From contig CAZLYC010000010.1 of NCBI GenBank assembly GCA_964563755.1, forward strand, positions 1 to 60,475: a stretch of 60,475 bases of DNA, given 5' to 3'. Position 1 is the stretch's first letter. Every line of letters starts with the position of its first letter. Under the pieces are notes generated by a model that ran no database searches, was not told the DNA's origin, and saw only the letters and a program-made list of their open reading frames with translations. Shown in pieces: positions 32,580 to 41,556 of the stretch. A program made the translations under genes and the position numbers. This DNA is from JABMQF01 sp964563755 (GTDB lineage Archaea > Nanobdellota > Nanobdellia > Woesearchaeales > UBA11576).

Positions 32580-33839
32580 ATGGCTTCGGATTTTGTCATA
32601 AGGAAGGTTTTGGCTAGGGAGATCCTTGATTCAAGAGGCAACCCTACTGTCGAGGTTGATCTGTTCTCAAAGACGCACATGGCAAGGGCTGCTGTGCCTT
32701 CTGGCGCGTCGACGGGTGTCCATGAGGCTTTAGAACTCAGGGATGGCGGGCCGAGATATAATGGCCAAGGAGTCCTTAGGGCAGTGAACAATGTAATGAC
32801 GAAGATATCAAAAGTTGTCGTAGGCATGGATTGCAGGCAGCAGAAGTCTGTAGATAACGCGATGATTGACTTTGATAACACTCCTAACAAGAGCAATCTT
32901 GGTGCTAACGCAATACTCGGTGTCAGTCTTGCAGCAGCGAGGCTTTCTGCATTGACGCAGGACAAGCCTCTTTATTCAGTGCTTGGGAGCAAGACCATCA
33001 TGCCTGTACCATGCATGAATATAATTAATGGCGGCAAGCATGCGGACAACAAACTGCAGTTCCAGGAGTTCATGATATGTCCTTGCGGAAGGACTTTCGC
33101 TGATTCTTTGAGGATAGGTTCTGAGACTTATCATGTCTTAAAACAGGAGATAGGCAAGGTATACGGAAAATCTTCTACGAATGTCGGTGATGAAGGAGGT
33201 TTTGCGCCTAACATAAAGAACGTAGAGGATGCATTGACCATACTTGACAGGGCCATAAAGAAGGCAGGATATGATGGCATGGTGAAGATTGCTATTGACG
33301 CTGCATCTTCAGAATTCTATGATAAGGACAGGAAGCAGTATTTTGTTGACAGCAAGTGGTGGAATTCAGACAAGCTTACAGGACTTTATGAGGAGATTAT
33401 GGACAGGTATCCTGTGTTCTCAATAGAGGATCCGTTTGAGCAGGATGATTTTAATCCTTATCCTCAGCTGACAAGGATTGCGAAGAAGAAAGGAGTCCAG
33501 ATAGTCGGGGATGACCTGCTTGTGACAAATCCAAAAAGGATAGAGATGGCGCTTGATAAAAGCCTGTGCTCAGCATTGCTGCTGAAGGTGAATCAGATCG
33601 GCTCTCTTACAGAGGCCACTAAGGCTGCCAAGCTTTCGATGGATAATGGCTGGAAAGTGATGGTAAGCCACAGGAGCGGCGAGACAGAAGATCCATTCAT
33701 CGCGGACCTTGTTGTCGGACTCGGCACTGGACAGATCAAGACAGGAGCTCCATGCAGGAGCGAACGTCTTGCAAAGTACAACCAGCTGTTGAGGATTGAA
33801 GAGGGATTAGGGCAGAAAGCCAAGATGTCAAAGATATGA
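32580..33839 (+). CDS. eno: Enolase
   Basis: The 419-residue glycolytic enzyme converts 2-phosphoglycerate to phosphoenolpyruvate. Clear motifs are REILDSRGNPTVEVD at the start, GDEGGFAPNI, the metal-binding SIEDPF and GDDLLVTNP, LLLKVNQIGS and SHRSGETED. An AGAGGTG site precedes the ATG at 32580. Phosphoglycerate mutase at 35031 supplies its substrate, so two adjoining glycolytic steps lie within 4 kb on one strand, separated by an HtrA-like protease. Confidence 0.98.
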   Translation: MASDFVIRKVLAREILDSRGNPTVEVDLFSKTHMARAAVPSGASTGVHEALELRDGGPRYNGQGVLRAVNNVMTKISKVVVGMDCRQQKSVDNAMIDFDNTPNKSNLGANAILGVSLAAARLSALTQDKPLYSVLGSKTIMPVPCMNIINGGKHADNKLQFQEFMICPCGRTFADSLRIGSETYHVLKQEIGKVYGKSSTNVGDEGGFAPNIKNVEDALTILDRAIKKAGYDGMVKIAIDAASSEFYDKDRKQYFVDSKWWNSDKLTGLYEEIMDRYPVFSIEDPFEQDDFNPYPQLTRIAKKKGVQIVGDDLLVTNPKRIEMALDKSLCSALLLKVNQIGSLTEATKAAKLSMDNGWKVMVSHRSGETEDPFIADLVVGLGTGQIKTGAPCRSERLAKYNQLLRIEEGLGQKAKMSKI

Positions 33840-33852
33840 TTGAAAAAGAGGT

Positions 33853-35007
33853 ATGAATTTGCAAAAAGAGGTCGAGGATTACATCAAGGTCCAGCGGAGC
33901 CTTGGTGTTCCGGACAGCGAAATAAGGAAGTCTTTAGTTAATGCGGGCTACCGTGAGGAGCAGTTCTCTCATATGATGAACCCACACCATCATAAGGAAC
34001 AGACTAAAGAGTTCTCTCCAAGCAACAAGAACCTTTTTGCGATGAACATGTTCATCCTCGTGGCTTTCACGCTGATGGTATTGTATATAGCATCTGATTA
34101 TAATTCGAAGATAACCAATATAGCAAGCGAGCAGAAGAAGAATGCAGAAAATGTAAACACCCAGCTCAGCACAGAGCTGGGAAGCATGAGGAGCCAGCTT
34201 GCAGGGATGGAGAGTTCGCTGAAGAATGAGCTGACATCTACTAATGCCAAGATTGATTCGACAAGCACCCTGCTTGAGCAGAGGATTGCAGAGACCAGCT
34301 ATGAGTCTTTGACAAGGGATTCGAAGCTCTCGGATTCTATACAGAGAGCGACTAACATGAGTCTTACAGAGCTTACTGGTTTCCAGGCAGAGCTTGAGGG
34401 TTTCAAGGAATCTTCTGTTGATTTCAGCAAGGTAATCCCGAAAGCACTGAGTTCTGTAGTTACGATAGGCAAGAAAGGCAACGGCTATTTCAGCACAGCT
34501 GGAAGCGGCGTCCTGATAAACAATATAGGCCACATCGTGACTAATTATCATGTCATTGATGACCTGTCAAAGATAGCAGTAAGGACGAATGATAAAAATG
34601 AGTATACTGCTACAGTGGTCGGAAAGAACGAGGCTTGGGACATAGCAGTCATAAAGCTCACCACTGAGAAGAAGACGTTCGAGTATCTTGAATTTGGTGA
34701 CTCAAGCAAAGTCAAGGTGGGCGAGCCGATAATCGCGGTAGGAAACCCTGTAGGTCTTGAAGCAACAGTTACTCAAGGTATAATCAGTAACACAAGAAGA
34801 CTGATAAATGACGACAAGATATACTATTTCCAGACTGATGTCGCGATAAATGCAGGCAATTCAGGCGGGCCTCTGATAAATACAGGTGGAAAGATAATAG
34901 GTATAGCGACGTTGAAATATGCGAAGACTGGCTTTGAAGGCCTTAGTTTCGCGCTCAGGTCTAATGATATCCAGGGATTTGTATTTGATATACTTAAGAC
35001 CGCATAG
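33853..35007 (+). CDS. Membrane-anchored HtrA/DegP-like serine protease without PDZ
   Basis: The 384-residue protein has an N-terminal cytosolic part, one membrane helix (about residues 60-78), a 100-residue coiled coil, and a trypsin-like domain with the triad His233 (TNYHVI), Asp263 (AWDIAVI) and Ser337 (GNSGGPL). HtrA proteases degrade misfolded proteins outside the membrane. A PDZ domain, usual in DegP, is missing, since the chain ends shortly after the protease domain. It lies between enolase and phosphoglycerate mutase on one strand. Confidence 0.92.
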   Translation: MNLQKEVEDYIKVQRSLGVPDSEIRKSLVNAGYREEQFSHMMNPHHHKEQTKEFSPSNKNLFAMNMFILVAFTLMVLYIASDYNSKITNIASEQKKNAENVNTQLSTELGSMRSQLAGMESSLKNELTSTNAKIDSTSTLLEQRIAETSYESLTRDSKLSDSIQRATNMSLTELTGFQAELEGFKESSVDFSKVIPKALSSVVTIGKKGNGYFSTAGSGVLINNIGHIVTNYHVIDDLSKIAVRTNDKNEYTATVVGKNEAWDIAVIKLTTEKKTFEYLEFGDSSKVKVGEPIIAVGNPVGLEATVTQGIISNTRRLINDDKIYYFQTDVAINAGNSGGPLINTGGKIIGIATLKYAKTGFEGLSFALRSNDIQGFVFDILKTA

Positions 35008-35030
35008 ATGAAAAATAAAGGAGTGATACT

Positions 35031-36554
35031 GTGGTTCCGAAGGAAAAAGTGCTGTTGATGATCCTCGACGGATGGGGAATCCGGGCATCTAGTGATGCTA
35101 ATGCGATTAAGCTCGCGCATCCGAATAATTTTGATAGGATTTGGGATGCTAATCCTCACACCACTCTTTTTGCTGCTGAAGAGCATGTCGGTCTGCCTAA
35201 GACATTCATAGGGAATTCTGAAGTGGGCCATACCCATCTAGGAGCTGGCAGGATTGTTCCTCAGGAATTGATAAGGATAGACAAAGCGATAAAGGATAAG
35301 AGCATTTTCAGGAACAAGGTTCTGCTTTCTGCGATGGATAATGCCAAGAATAACCATTCTGTGCTTCACTTGATGGGTCTGCTGAGTGATGGCGGAGTCC
35401 ATTCCCATATAAATCATCTTTTTGCTCTTCTGAAGATGGCGAAGGAGAACAAGGTCAAGGAAGTGTACATACATTGTTTCCTTGACGGCAGGGATGTCCC
35501 TCCGAAAAGCGCCTTGAAGTATATTGACATGCTTGAGAAGGAGTGCAAGAGGCTTAAGATAGGCCAGATTGCAAATGTCATCGGTCGTTTCTATGCTATG
35601 GACAGGGATAATCGTTGGAACAGGGAGCACAAGGCATATGATTCTATGGTGAATGGCAGGGGGTTCGTGTTCAACTCCGCAAAAGCAGCTGTGCTTGCCG
35701 CGTATAGACGTGGAGAGACAGATGAATTCGTGAAGCCCTCGATAATAATTCCTAAAGACAGGTCTAAGCGGGAGTATGTGAAAGAGGATGATTCCATCAT
35801 ATTCTTCAATTTCCGCGAGGACAGGGCAAGGGAGATAACAAGAGCGTTCGTGCAGGGCGAGTTCAGGAAGTTCAAGCGCAATAGGATAATCAACCTGCAT
35901 TTCGTGTGCCTGACGCAGTACGACTCTAAGATTAGGGCAGCTGTGGCTTTCCCTCCATTTGTTCCTGAAAACATGCTTGCTGAAGTGATTTCAAGGAATA
36001 ATATCCGTCAGTTCAGGATCGCTGAGACAGAGAAGTATGCTCACGTGACTTATTTCTTCAATGGAGGAAGAGAATATCCTTTCCCGCGCGAGGACAGGGC
36101 ATTGATACCTAGTCCGCACGTGTCTACTTATGACAAGACTCCTACTATGTCTGCTCCTAAGATAAAGGATGAAGTAATTAAGCGCATAGAGTCAGGCAAA
36201 TATTCTCTTATTGTAATGAATTTCGCGAATCCTGACATGGTCGGCCATACAGGTGACCTCGACGCTACTGTCTCTGCGATTAAAGCAGTTGATTATCTCA
36301 TGAACAAGGTTGTTGAGTGTGCCAGGCGTAATAAGTACAATGTCATAATAACAGCAGACCATGGTAATGCAGAGGAGATGAAAGGGTATCATAGCACATC
36401 TCACACGACCAACAAGGTGCCTGTCATACTGCTGACTAATAAGAAGTACAAGATTGTTGAGAGAAAGAATAACGGGATAGCGAACATCGCGCCTACAATA
36501 CTGAAGATAATGGGACTTAAGAGACCTAAGGTCTACGCAGAACCTTTGATTTGA
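35031..36554 (+). CDS. gpmI: 2,3-bisphosphoglycerate-independent phosphoglycerate mutase
   Basis: The 507-residue protein is the bacterial-length iPGM. LLMILDGWG opens the metal site and GNSEVGHTHLGAGR carries the catalytic Ser63; NFANPDMVGHTGD and TADHGNAEEM close it. It interconverts 3- and 2-phosphoglycerate, feeding enolase. The frame starts with GTG; AAAGGAG lies nine bases upstream. Most archaea have a shorter archaeal-type iPGM (about 410 residues), so this long form may be of bacterial origin. Its stop abuts the convergent C39-like gene. Confidence 0.96.
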   Translation: MVPKEKVLLMILDGWGIRASSDANAIKLAHPNNFDRIWDANPHTTLFAAEEHVGLPKTFIGNSEVGHTHLGAGRIVPQELIRIDKAIKDKSIFRNKVLLSAMDNAKNNHSVLHLMGLLSDGGVHSHINHLFALLKMAKENKVKEVYIHCFLDGRDVPPKSALKYIDMLEKECKRLKIGQIANVIGRFYAMDRDNRWNREHKAYDSMVNGRGFVFNSAKAAVLAAYRRGETDEFVKPSIIIPKDRSKREYVKEDDSIIFFNFREDRAREITRAFVQGEFRKFKRNRIINLHFVCLTQYDSKIRAAVAFPPFVPENMLAEVISRNNIRQFRIAETEKYAHVTYFFNGGREYPFPREDRALIPSPHVSTYDKTPTMSAPKIKDEVIKRIESGKYSLIVMNFANPDMVGHTGDLDATVSAIKAVDYLMNKVVECARRNKYNVIITADHGNAEEMKGYHSTSHTTNKVPVILLTNKKYKIVERKNNGIANIAPTILKIMGLKRPKVYAEPLI

Positions 36555-37157
36555 TTATCCGAATAGTATCATTCGCGGGTCTCTTTTTGTGTCGTCTATC
36601 TTTTCGAATGCTTCTTTCACTATCTGCTCGTTGACTTTCAACGGACCCTTTCTAGGGTCCATTATCTTGAAGATTCCGTTCTCGTATCCATATACTGGCA
36701 CATAGTGCGGGTTTCTCTTGTTCTCTTTTGACTGCCTGACTATGCCTATCAGTAATCTTAGTATGAGTATCTTTCCTTGCTTGAGGTGCTCTTTCACCTC
36801 TTCAAAATCAAAATCTCTTTCCTCTATCTGTATGCCTGCTTCTTTCGCCTTGTTGAATGTTATCTCTGCTGCGAACTTGGCTATCTCAACTTCGGTCTTT
36901 GTGTATGACCTGAACTTGTATCCTGGGAATTTGTATTCATGCTCTCCTACAACCACCTTAAGAGGTATGCCTTTCTCATGCGCATACATTGCTAAAGAGA
37001 ATATCGAGCTTCCGCGTGTGGGTAGTATTGCTGTCTGGTGCCAGATATCGAACTCATTTAGGATGCTTAGCTTAAAGTCAGGCTTGAAATGGTTTATGAC
37101 CATGGCTAGAGAAGATGCTGCACATGTGTAATGCGTAGTCTGCTTGTAAAACTGCAC
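36555..37157 (-). CDS. Peptidase C39-like protein
   Basis: The 200-residue protein has the papain-like C39 layout: Cys12 in THYTCAASSLAMVINHF, a central helical part, and NPHYVPVYGY with the catalytic His, followed by IMDPR with the Asp. Stand-alone C39-like domains may be peptidases or inactive relatives; the substrate is unknown. No signal peptide is seen. Its stop is next to that of the convergent gpmI with zero spacing. Confidence 0.82.
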   Translation of the reverse strand: MQFYKQTTHYTCAASSLAMVINHFKPDFKLSILNEFDIWHQTAILPTRGSSIFSLAMYAHEKGIPLKVVVGEHEYKFPGYKFRSYTKTEVEIAKFAAEITFNKAKEAGIQIEERDFDFEEVKEHLKQGKILILRLLIGIVRQSKENKRNPHYVPVYGYENGIFKIMDPRKGPLKVNEQIVKEAFEKIDDTKRDPRMILFG

Positions 37158-37233
37158 TTACTCACCCCTAGATTAAGCATAACTAACCAGTGTTTAAAAA
37201 GGTTATGCAAGTTGCGGCACTGTACCTGAAGTG

Positions 37234-37330
37234 GCAGGCACCACCTAGCGAGCCTACTGATAAAGCAGAATATTGCTAAAAACTCGACAGGATATTCTAA
37301 TCTCAAAATCTATGCGAGCGTGGTGCCTGC
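37234..37330 (+). repeat. Dispersed structured repeat, type A, copy A9
   Basis: GCAGGCACCAC and GTGGTGCCTGC are perfect 11-bp ends. CTA-GCGAGC and GCGAGC flank a diverged core. CTGTACC (about 37220) and GGTACAG (about 37347) may extend the stem. It lies between the divergent C39-like and M50-like genes. Confidence 0.93.
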
Positions 37331-37399
37331 ATCACAAAGTAAAATGCGGTACAGAGACTCAGGTTGGAAATGTTTATATATCTATATTCGGTGTTTGAG

Positions 37400-38002
37400 A
37401 TGACCTGTATGGCTGAAGAAAAAGAAGGTGAACAGAAAGTCGCATGGGCAATCCGTTGTTGGATTGCGGCCGCAGTAATAGTTCTTGTTCTCGCTTACTC
37501 TTGGCTGGCGTTCCATGAAGTGTCGCATGCTGTTGTGTGCAAATCTCTTGGCGGAAATGCTTATCTTAAGCAGATAGGGCCATATCCTATCATATCCTGT
37601 GAGGTCGTGGCTGAGAGAGGGAAACCTTTGGTCCTTCCTTCTGAATATTTTGTATTCACAATGATACCTTACCTGCTCGCATTATTGATACTGCTGATAA
37701 TCTGGGTTTTCCAGAGGCACAAGAGCGCTCTTGTTTTCGCTTTTGCAGCGATAATATTCATGGATAACTTCGTGAACTACGCAGCAGCAATAAAGTATAA
37801 TTCTGATTTCAGGATAATAGCTGCAGTAGACCCTTATCTGTTTGTGCCAAGCGCAGCGCTGACTTTAGCGGTTCTTTTCTTCAGCTATCTTGTTATGGAG
37901 CACAACAGCCCGGCATTCGAAGACAGATGCAACATACTCCTAGCACTTTCAGCCAATGACCAAAAACAGCATACAAGCACAGAAAGACATAAGCATAGAT
38001 AA
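37400..38002 (+). CDS. Integral membrane protein with HExxH motif, M50-like metallopeptidase candidate
   Basis: The 200-residue protein has a membrane helix near residues 18-38 that leads into FHEVSHAVVCKSLGG, an HExxHA zinc motif. Further helices lie near 87-112, 118-135 and 155-175, and DNFVNY may supply the third ligand. This is the pattern of small M50-like or DUF3267-like site-2 proteases, though homology beyond the motif is not certain. The start at 37400 lies about 25 bases after the TATA box TTTATATA (about 37373), so it is leaderless. Confidence 0.7.
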   Translation: MTCMAEEKEGEQKVAWAIRCWIAAAVIVLVLAYSWLAFHEVSHAVVCKSLGGNAYLKQIGPYPIISCEVVAERGKPLVLPSEYFVFTMIPYLLALLILLIIWVFQRHKSALVFAFAAIIFMDNFVNYAAAIKYNSDFRIIAAVDPYLFVPSAALTLAVLFFSYLVMEHNSPAFEDRCNILLALSANDQKQHTSTERHKHR

Positions 38003-38160
38003 TAAGTGAGTTCAAGGCCTGATTACCGCAACCTTTAAAAACCACCAAGTGTTCTTTTTTGTTCATGAAGTATATGGCTGTTTCACGACCGTAAAACCAT
38101 TGTTTTCTTTAGTTTAAGCCATAATCTTTCATTGTACATAACATTCAAAGGTGATTTTTC

Positions 38161-39162
38161 ATGACAAAACAATCTACAACAGGATATATGCCTACAAAGA
38201 CAGCAGATCTAAGCAGGCTGCCGAAGATCAAGGGTTACGATTTCAACAAGAAGTTTGACTTTCAGGAATTCTTGGACTCGTACTGCACGACAGGTATCCA
38301 GGCCGCGAAATTAGGCGCAGCGATTGAGATAACAAAGAAGATGTTGGATGACAAGGCAGTTATCTTCCTAAGTTACACTTCTAATATGGTAAGTTCTGGC
38401 ATAAGGGATGTGATCAGATATCTTGTCCAGCATAAATTAGTCCATGTCCTGATTACCAGTGCAGGCGGGATTGAAGAGGATTTCATTAAGTGCTTTGACC
38501 ATTTCAGGTTAGGCGACTTCAATGCGAGCGGGAAGTTCCTGAACGACCAAGGTGTGAACAGGATAGGTAACATTTTCGTGACAAATGATCTTTATGCTAA
38601 GTTCGAGATGGAGATGCATAAGATTTTTGATATCTGCTACAAGAAGCAGAAAGATGAAAATAGGCCATTATGCTCTTCTGAAATAATAAAAGAGATGGGC
38701 GCGTACATGGAGCAGAGCAAGATGACTGACAGGGAACAAAGCATCATCTATTGGGCTTACAAGAATGACATCCCTGTTTTCTCACCTGCTTTCACAGACG
38801 GTTCTATTGGTGACATGGTTTTCTTCCACAGGCAGGGAAAGAAAGATTTCTATGTTGACATAGGGCAGGACATGGATAAGATAGTGAAAATATCTCTTAA
38901 CGCAGAAAAGACAGGAGTGATTGCATTAGGCGGAGGAAGCGCAAAGCATTATGCATTGAACGCTCAGATATTCCGTGAAGGTACAGAATACGCTGTCTTC
39001 ATCAATACGCACACAGGTGACGATGCTTCTGATTCAGGCGCAGACATCTCTGAAGCTGTGACGTGGAGCAAGGTCAAGCATGATGCGCTGCAAGTAAAAG
39101 TAGTTTCAGACGCGTCGATAGCGTTCCCATTGATTGTTGCAGGTGTGTTAAAGAAGAGGTAA
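38161..39162 (+). CDS. dys: Deoxyhypusine synthase
   Basis: The 333-residue enzyme transfers the butylamine group of spermidine to a lysine of aIF5A. The active-site Lys262 lies in GGGSAKHYALN, and VFINTHTGDDASDSGAD and AVTWSKVKHDA are the substrate-binding motifs. A CTTTAAAA-type promoter lies 125 bases upstream. aIF5A is not in the window. The stop is two bases before repeat A10. Confidence 0.96.
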   Translation: MTKQSTTGYMPTKTADLSRLPKIKGYDFNKKFDFQEFLDSYCTTGIQAAKLGAAIEITKKMLDDKAVIFLSYTSNMVSSGIRDVIRYLVQHKLVHVLITSAGGIEEDFIKCFDHFRLGDFNASGKFLNDQGVNRIGNIFVTNDLYAKFEMEMHKIFDICYKKQKDENRPLCSSEIIKEMGAYMEQSKMTDREQSIIYWAYKNDIPVFSPAFTDGSIGDMVFFHRQGKKDFYVDIGQDMDKIVKISLNAEKTGVIALGGGSAKHYALNAQIFREGTEYAVFINTHTGDDASDSGADISEAVTWSKVKHDALQVKVVSDASIAFPLIVAGVLKKR

Positions 39163-39164
39163 TA

Positions 39165-39261
39165 GTCAATGCCACCTAACGAACATACAGAAAATAATAG
39201 AAAATCATTGTAGTTGGACAAACAACAACAGACTAACTGTCAATGTGAGCGTGGCATTGAC
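39165..39261 (+). repeat. Dispersed structured repeat, type A, copy A10
   Basis: GTCAATGCCAC and GTGGCATTGAC are perfect 11-bp ends. The module is ACGAAC left and GTGAGC right: one pair changes from G-C to A-T and another becomes A.C. The core is GTAGTTGGACAAACAACAAC. It starts two bases after the deoxyhypusine synthase stop. Confidence 0.95.
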
Positions 39262-39312
39262 AAGTATGAGTTGAGAGAAACATATTTAACCACCAATAAC
39301 TTTTCCAGAACC

Positions 39313-39981
39313 ATGGAGCATCTCGACCATCTTAAGGACAGCATAAACGAAAAGCTATTCACAGTATTAGAAAAGGAAGGCATAAAAGACCTAAGACCAG
39401 CTCAGTCAAAGGCTTTGAAGGCAGGTCTTCTTGGTGGCAACTCCCTTCTTGTATGCACTCCAACCGCCTCAGGCAAAACTTTGGTCGCAGAGATCGCTTT
39501 TATGAATTCTATCCTTAACCGGAAAGGAAAAGCAGTCTACATCGTTCCGCTAAAAGCATTGGCGAGCGAGAAATACAAGGAATTCACAAGGAAGTACGGT
39601 CACCTTATAAAAATCGGAATCTCGATAGGTGATATGGATTCTGCAGACATTCATCTCAGCAGTTTTGACCTTATACTCTGCACTTCAGAGAAGCTAGACT
39701 CGCTCATACGACATCATGCACCTTGGCTGAGGGACGTCGGAGTTGTCATCGTGGATGAGATTCATCTTCTTGATGACCCTGGTAGAGGTCCAACCTTGGA
39801 AATACTCATAACTATGCTTAAGCAGCTATTGAAGAATGTCCAGTTCATTGGTCTTAGCGCCACAATCGGCAATGAGAAAGAGCTTGCTGAGTGGTTGAAC
39901 GCAAAATTAGTCAAGGACACCTGGCGCCCGGTTGAACTCCATAAAGGTGTTTATTACGACGGTAAAATAGAGTTTGATTGA
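39313..39981 (+). pseudogene. Hel308 helicase fragment: first RecA domain only
   Basis: The 222-residue product matches the N-terminal third of Hel308: LRPAQSKALKAG, Walker A TPTASGKTLVAE, PLKALASEKYKEF, DEIHLLDD (DEAH-type box) and LSATIGN. It ends after VYYDGKIEFD, exactly where Hel308 passes into the second RecA domain; the family is about 700 residues long. No continuation appears in any frame, and a new promoter follows at once. Without RecA2, the winged-helix and the ratchet it cannot be a full helicase. It keeps a TATA box 27 bases upstream and may still be expressed. Confidence 0.82.
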
Positions 39982-40047
39982 AGCATATTTAAGTCTTATA
40001 AACCAGCCGCATAGCTTTTTAAATGGGTGCCTTTTTCTGCTGGTTTG

Positions 40048-41556
40048 ATGCTGAACGCAAAAGAATTTTACAGGGATACTGATGTCATACGAAGAGTTCT
40101 GGAATACTGTGGAGTCAGGCCTCAGGATTCAGAAAAGTTCCATTATGAACATGACCTTGATAAGCTGACAAATTCTAAAAATCTCAGGGACTTGGCTTCG
40201 CTAAGCACCGTGGAATATGTGTCTGGTTGGGGAGAGCATTTCCTTCATACAAAAGGCAAGAAGCAATCTTCAGACAAAGTACCAAGATATCTTGGGATGC
40301 TCCTTGATGAAGGGCTCGATATTTTCCGTTCTTTGTGGGATAAAAAGAAGGTGACATTCCTTCTTGATGTCGAATACATAAGTAAAGTATCTCCGAGGGA
40401 AGTCTACATAAATCCTGTCGGTACTTTCAACAAGCTTGAACCTGCGTATTGGTGCATCTGGGACATATTCAAGGAGTATGGCATAAAGCCCATGACTCTT
40501 GTTACAGGTCAAGGTTATCATTTTGTATTTGATGTTGAATCGTACGAAAGCTCTCAAAACTCTAAAGATTTGCAGGTGACTAAGACTGCAAAAAGACTTA
40601 CTGAGCTCGGGCATCTGGAATGGACGACCCAGGCGAAATATGAGAATCTGAATCCGTCGATAAAACGGGACAGGATAGTTGATGTTAATCTTGGACGGGC
40701 ATTCGACACGGTTGGAAAGCTAATGGAATTCATTGTACACAAGGCAATAGTGAGGCTCCCAGGTTACGGCTGCAGAATCCCTACGACAATCGGCGATGTT
40801 ACTACCGGCAATCATATGAGGGAATCTGTGAATCTTGATTTGAGCACGTATGTATCTCCGCTTTATACAAGAGTGATGCGCTCTGCATTCTCAATACACT
40901 CCAAGCATCATGATTCAAAAAAAGACATCGGCGCAAGGCACATACCTACGCAGATATGCATCCCACGTTACACTCCGTGCAACGGAAACATGTTAAGCCT
41001 TGATGAAATGCATAACAATAGGAGGCATTTCATGAACAGCGCGTATTATGCGAAAGCTATAACTATGAATATACCGACATTCTCTGATGGGGTAGATAAG
41101 CTCATTGAAGATTATGTGAGGTCTGACCTGTTCAAGTTCCATAGTGATATGGATAATACGAGAGTTGATGAGTATTACAGCTGGCATGATAATTATGATA
41201 AATTTGATTTGAAGCAACTTCCCATATGCGTCGCTAAGGCTCTGAAAAGTCCTAATCCGAGATTATTGGAACCTTCGCACATACAGACGCTTGTAAGAGT
41301 GCTTACTGGAAAGAAATGGTGGCATCCTAAGCATGTGGCAGGGCTTATCAGGAGCAAGTATGAACGGGATTTTGATTGGGAGTATAACTGGGATAAGTAT
41401 GATGCATTCATGCACGCAAATAATTGGGTGAGGTTCTATGCAGGGCTTCTCGCTACAGGGATTGATCAGCGCACTGACCAGAATTGCATATCTCATCAGG
41501 AGAAAGGCCTGTGCTTAAGGCCATCATGTGGTTTTAATTTGGGTGATTACAGATGA
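40048..41556 (+). CDS. Primase-like protein (archaeo-eukaryotic primase fold, tentative), copy 1
   Basis: The 502-residue protein has FLLDVEY (Asp107, Glu109), GQGYHFVF (His158) and NLDLS (Asp264), the order and spacing of primase motifs I, II and III. The last 130 residues hold NPRLLEP and KWWHPKHVAGLIRSKY, shared with the next gene, and a C-terminal cysteine group (CISHQEKGLCLRPSCGF). It may prime or extend DNA, but I assign this only from motifs. The start at 40048 is about 27 bases after a TATA-like TTTTTAAA. It overlaps copy 2 by four bases. Confidence 0.6.
   Translation: MLNAKEFYRDTDVIRRVLEYCGVRPQDSEKFHYEHDLDKLTNSKNLRDLASLSTVEYVSGWGEHFLHTKGKKQSSDKVPRYLGMLLDEGLDIFRSLWDKKKVTFLLDVEYISKVSPREVYINPVGTFNKLEPAYWCIWDIFKEYGIKPMTLVTGQGYHFVFDVESYESSQNSKDLQVTKTAKRLTELGHLEWTTQAKYENLNPSIKRDRIVDVNLGRAFDTVGKLMEFIVHKAIVRLPGYGCRIPTTIGDVTTGNHMRESVNLDLSTYVSPLYTRVMRSAFSIHSKHHDSKKDIGARHIPTQICIPRYTPCNGNMLSLDEMHNNRRHFMNSAYYAKAITMNIPTFSDGVDKLIEDYVRSDLFKFHSDMDNTRVDEYYSWHDNYDKFDLKQLPICVAKALKSPNPRLLEPSHIQTLVRVLTGKKWWHPKHVAGLIRSKYERDFDWEYNWDKYDAFMHANNWVRFYAGLLATGIDQRTDQNCISHQEKGLCLRPSCGFNLGDYR

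Noticed and set aside
35238..35900. 220-codon frame antisense to phosphoglycerate mutase
   Set aside because: It is the shadow of a clear enzyme gene. Its sequence shows no domain and no start signals.
39981..40047. Frameshift joining the Hel308 fragment to the next gene
   Set aside because: The following protein has no helicase motif in any frame and starts from its own TATA box, so the helicase is truncated rather than frameshifted.
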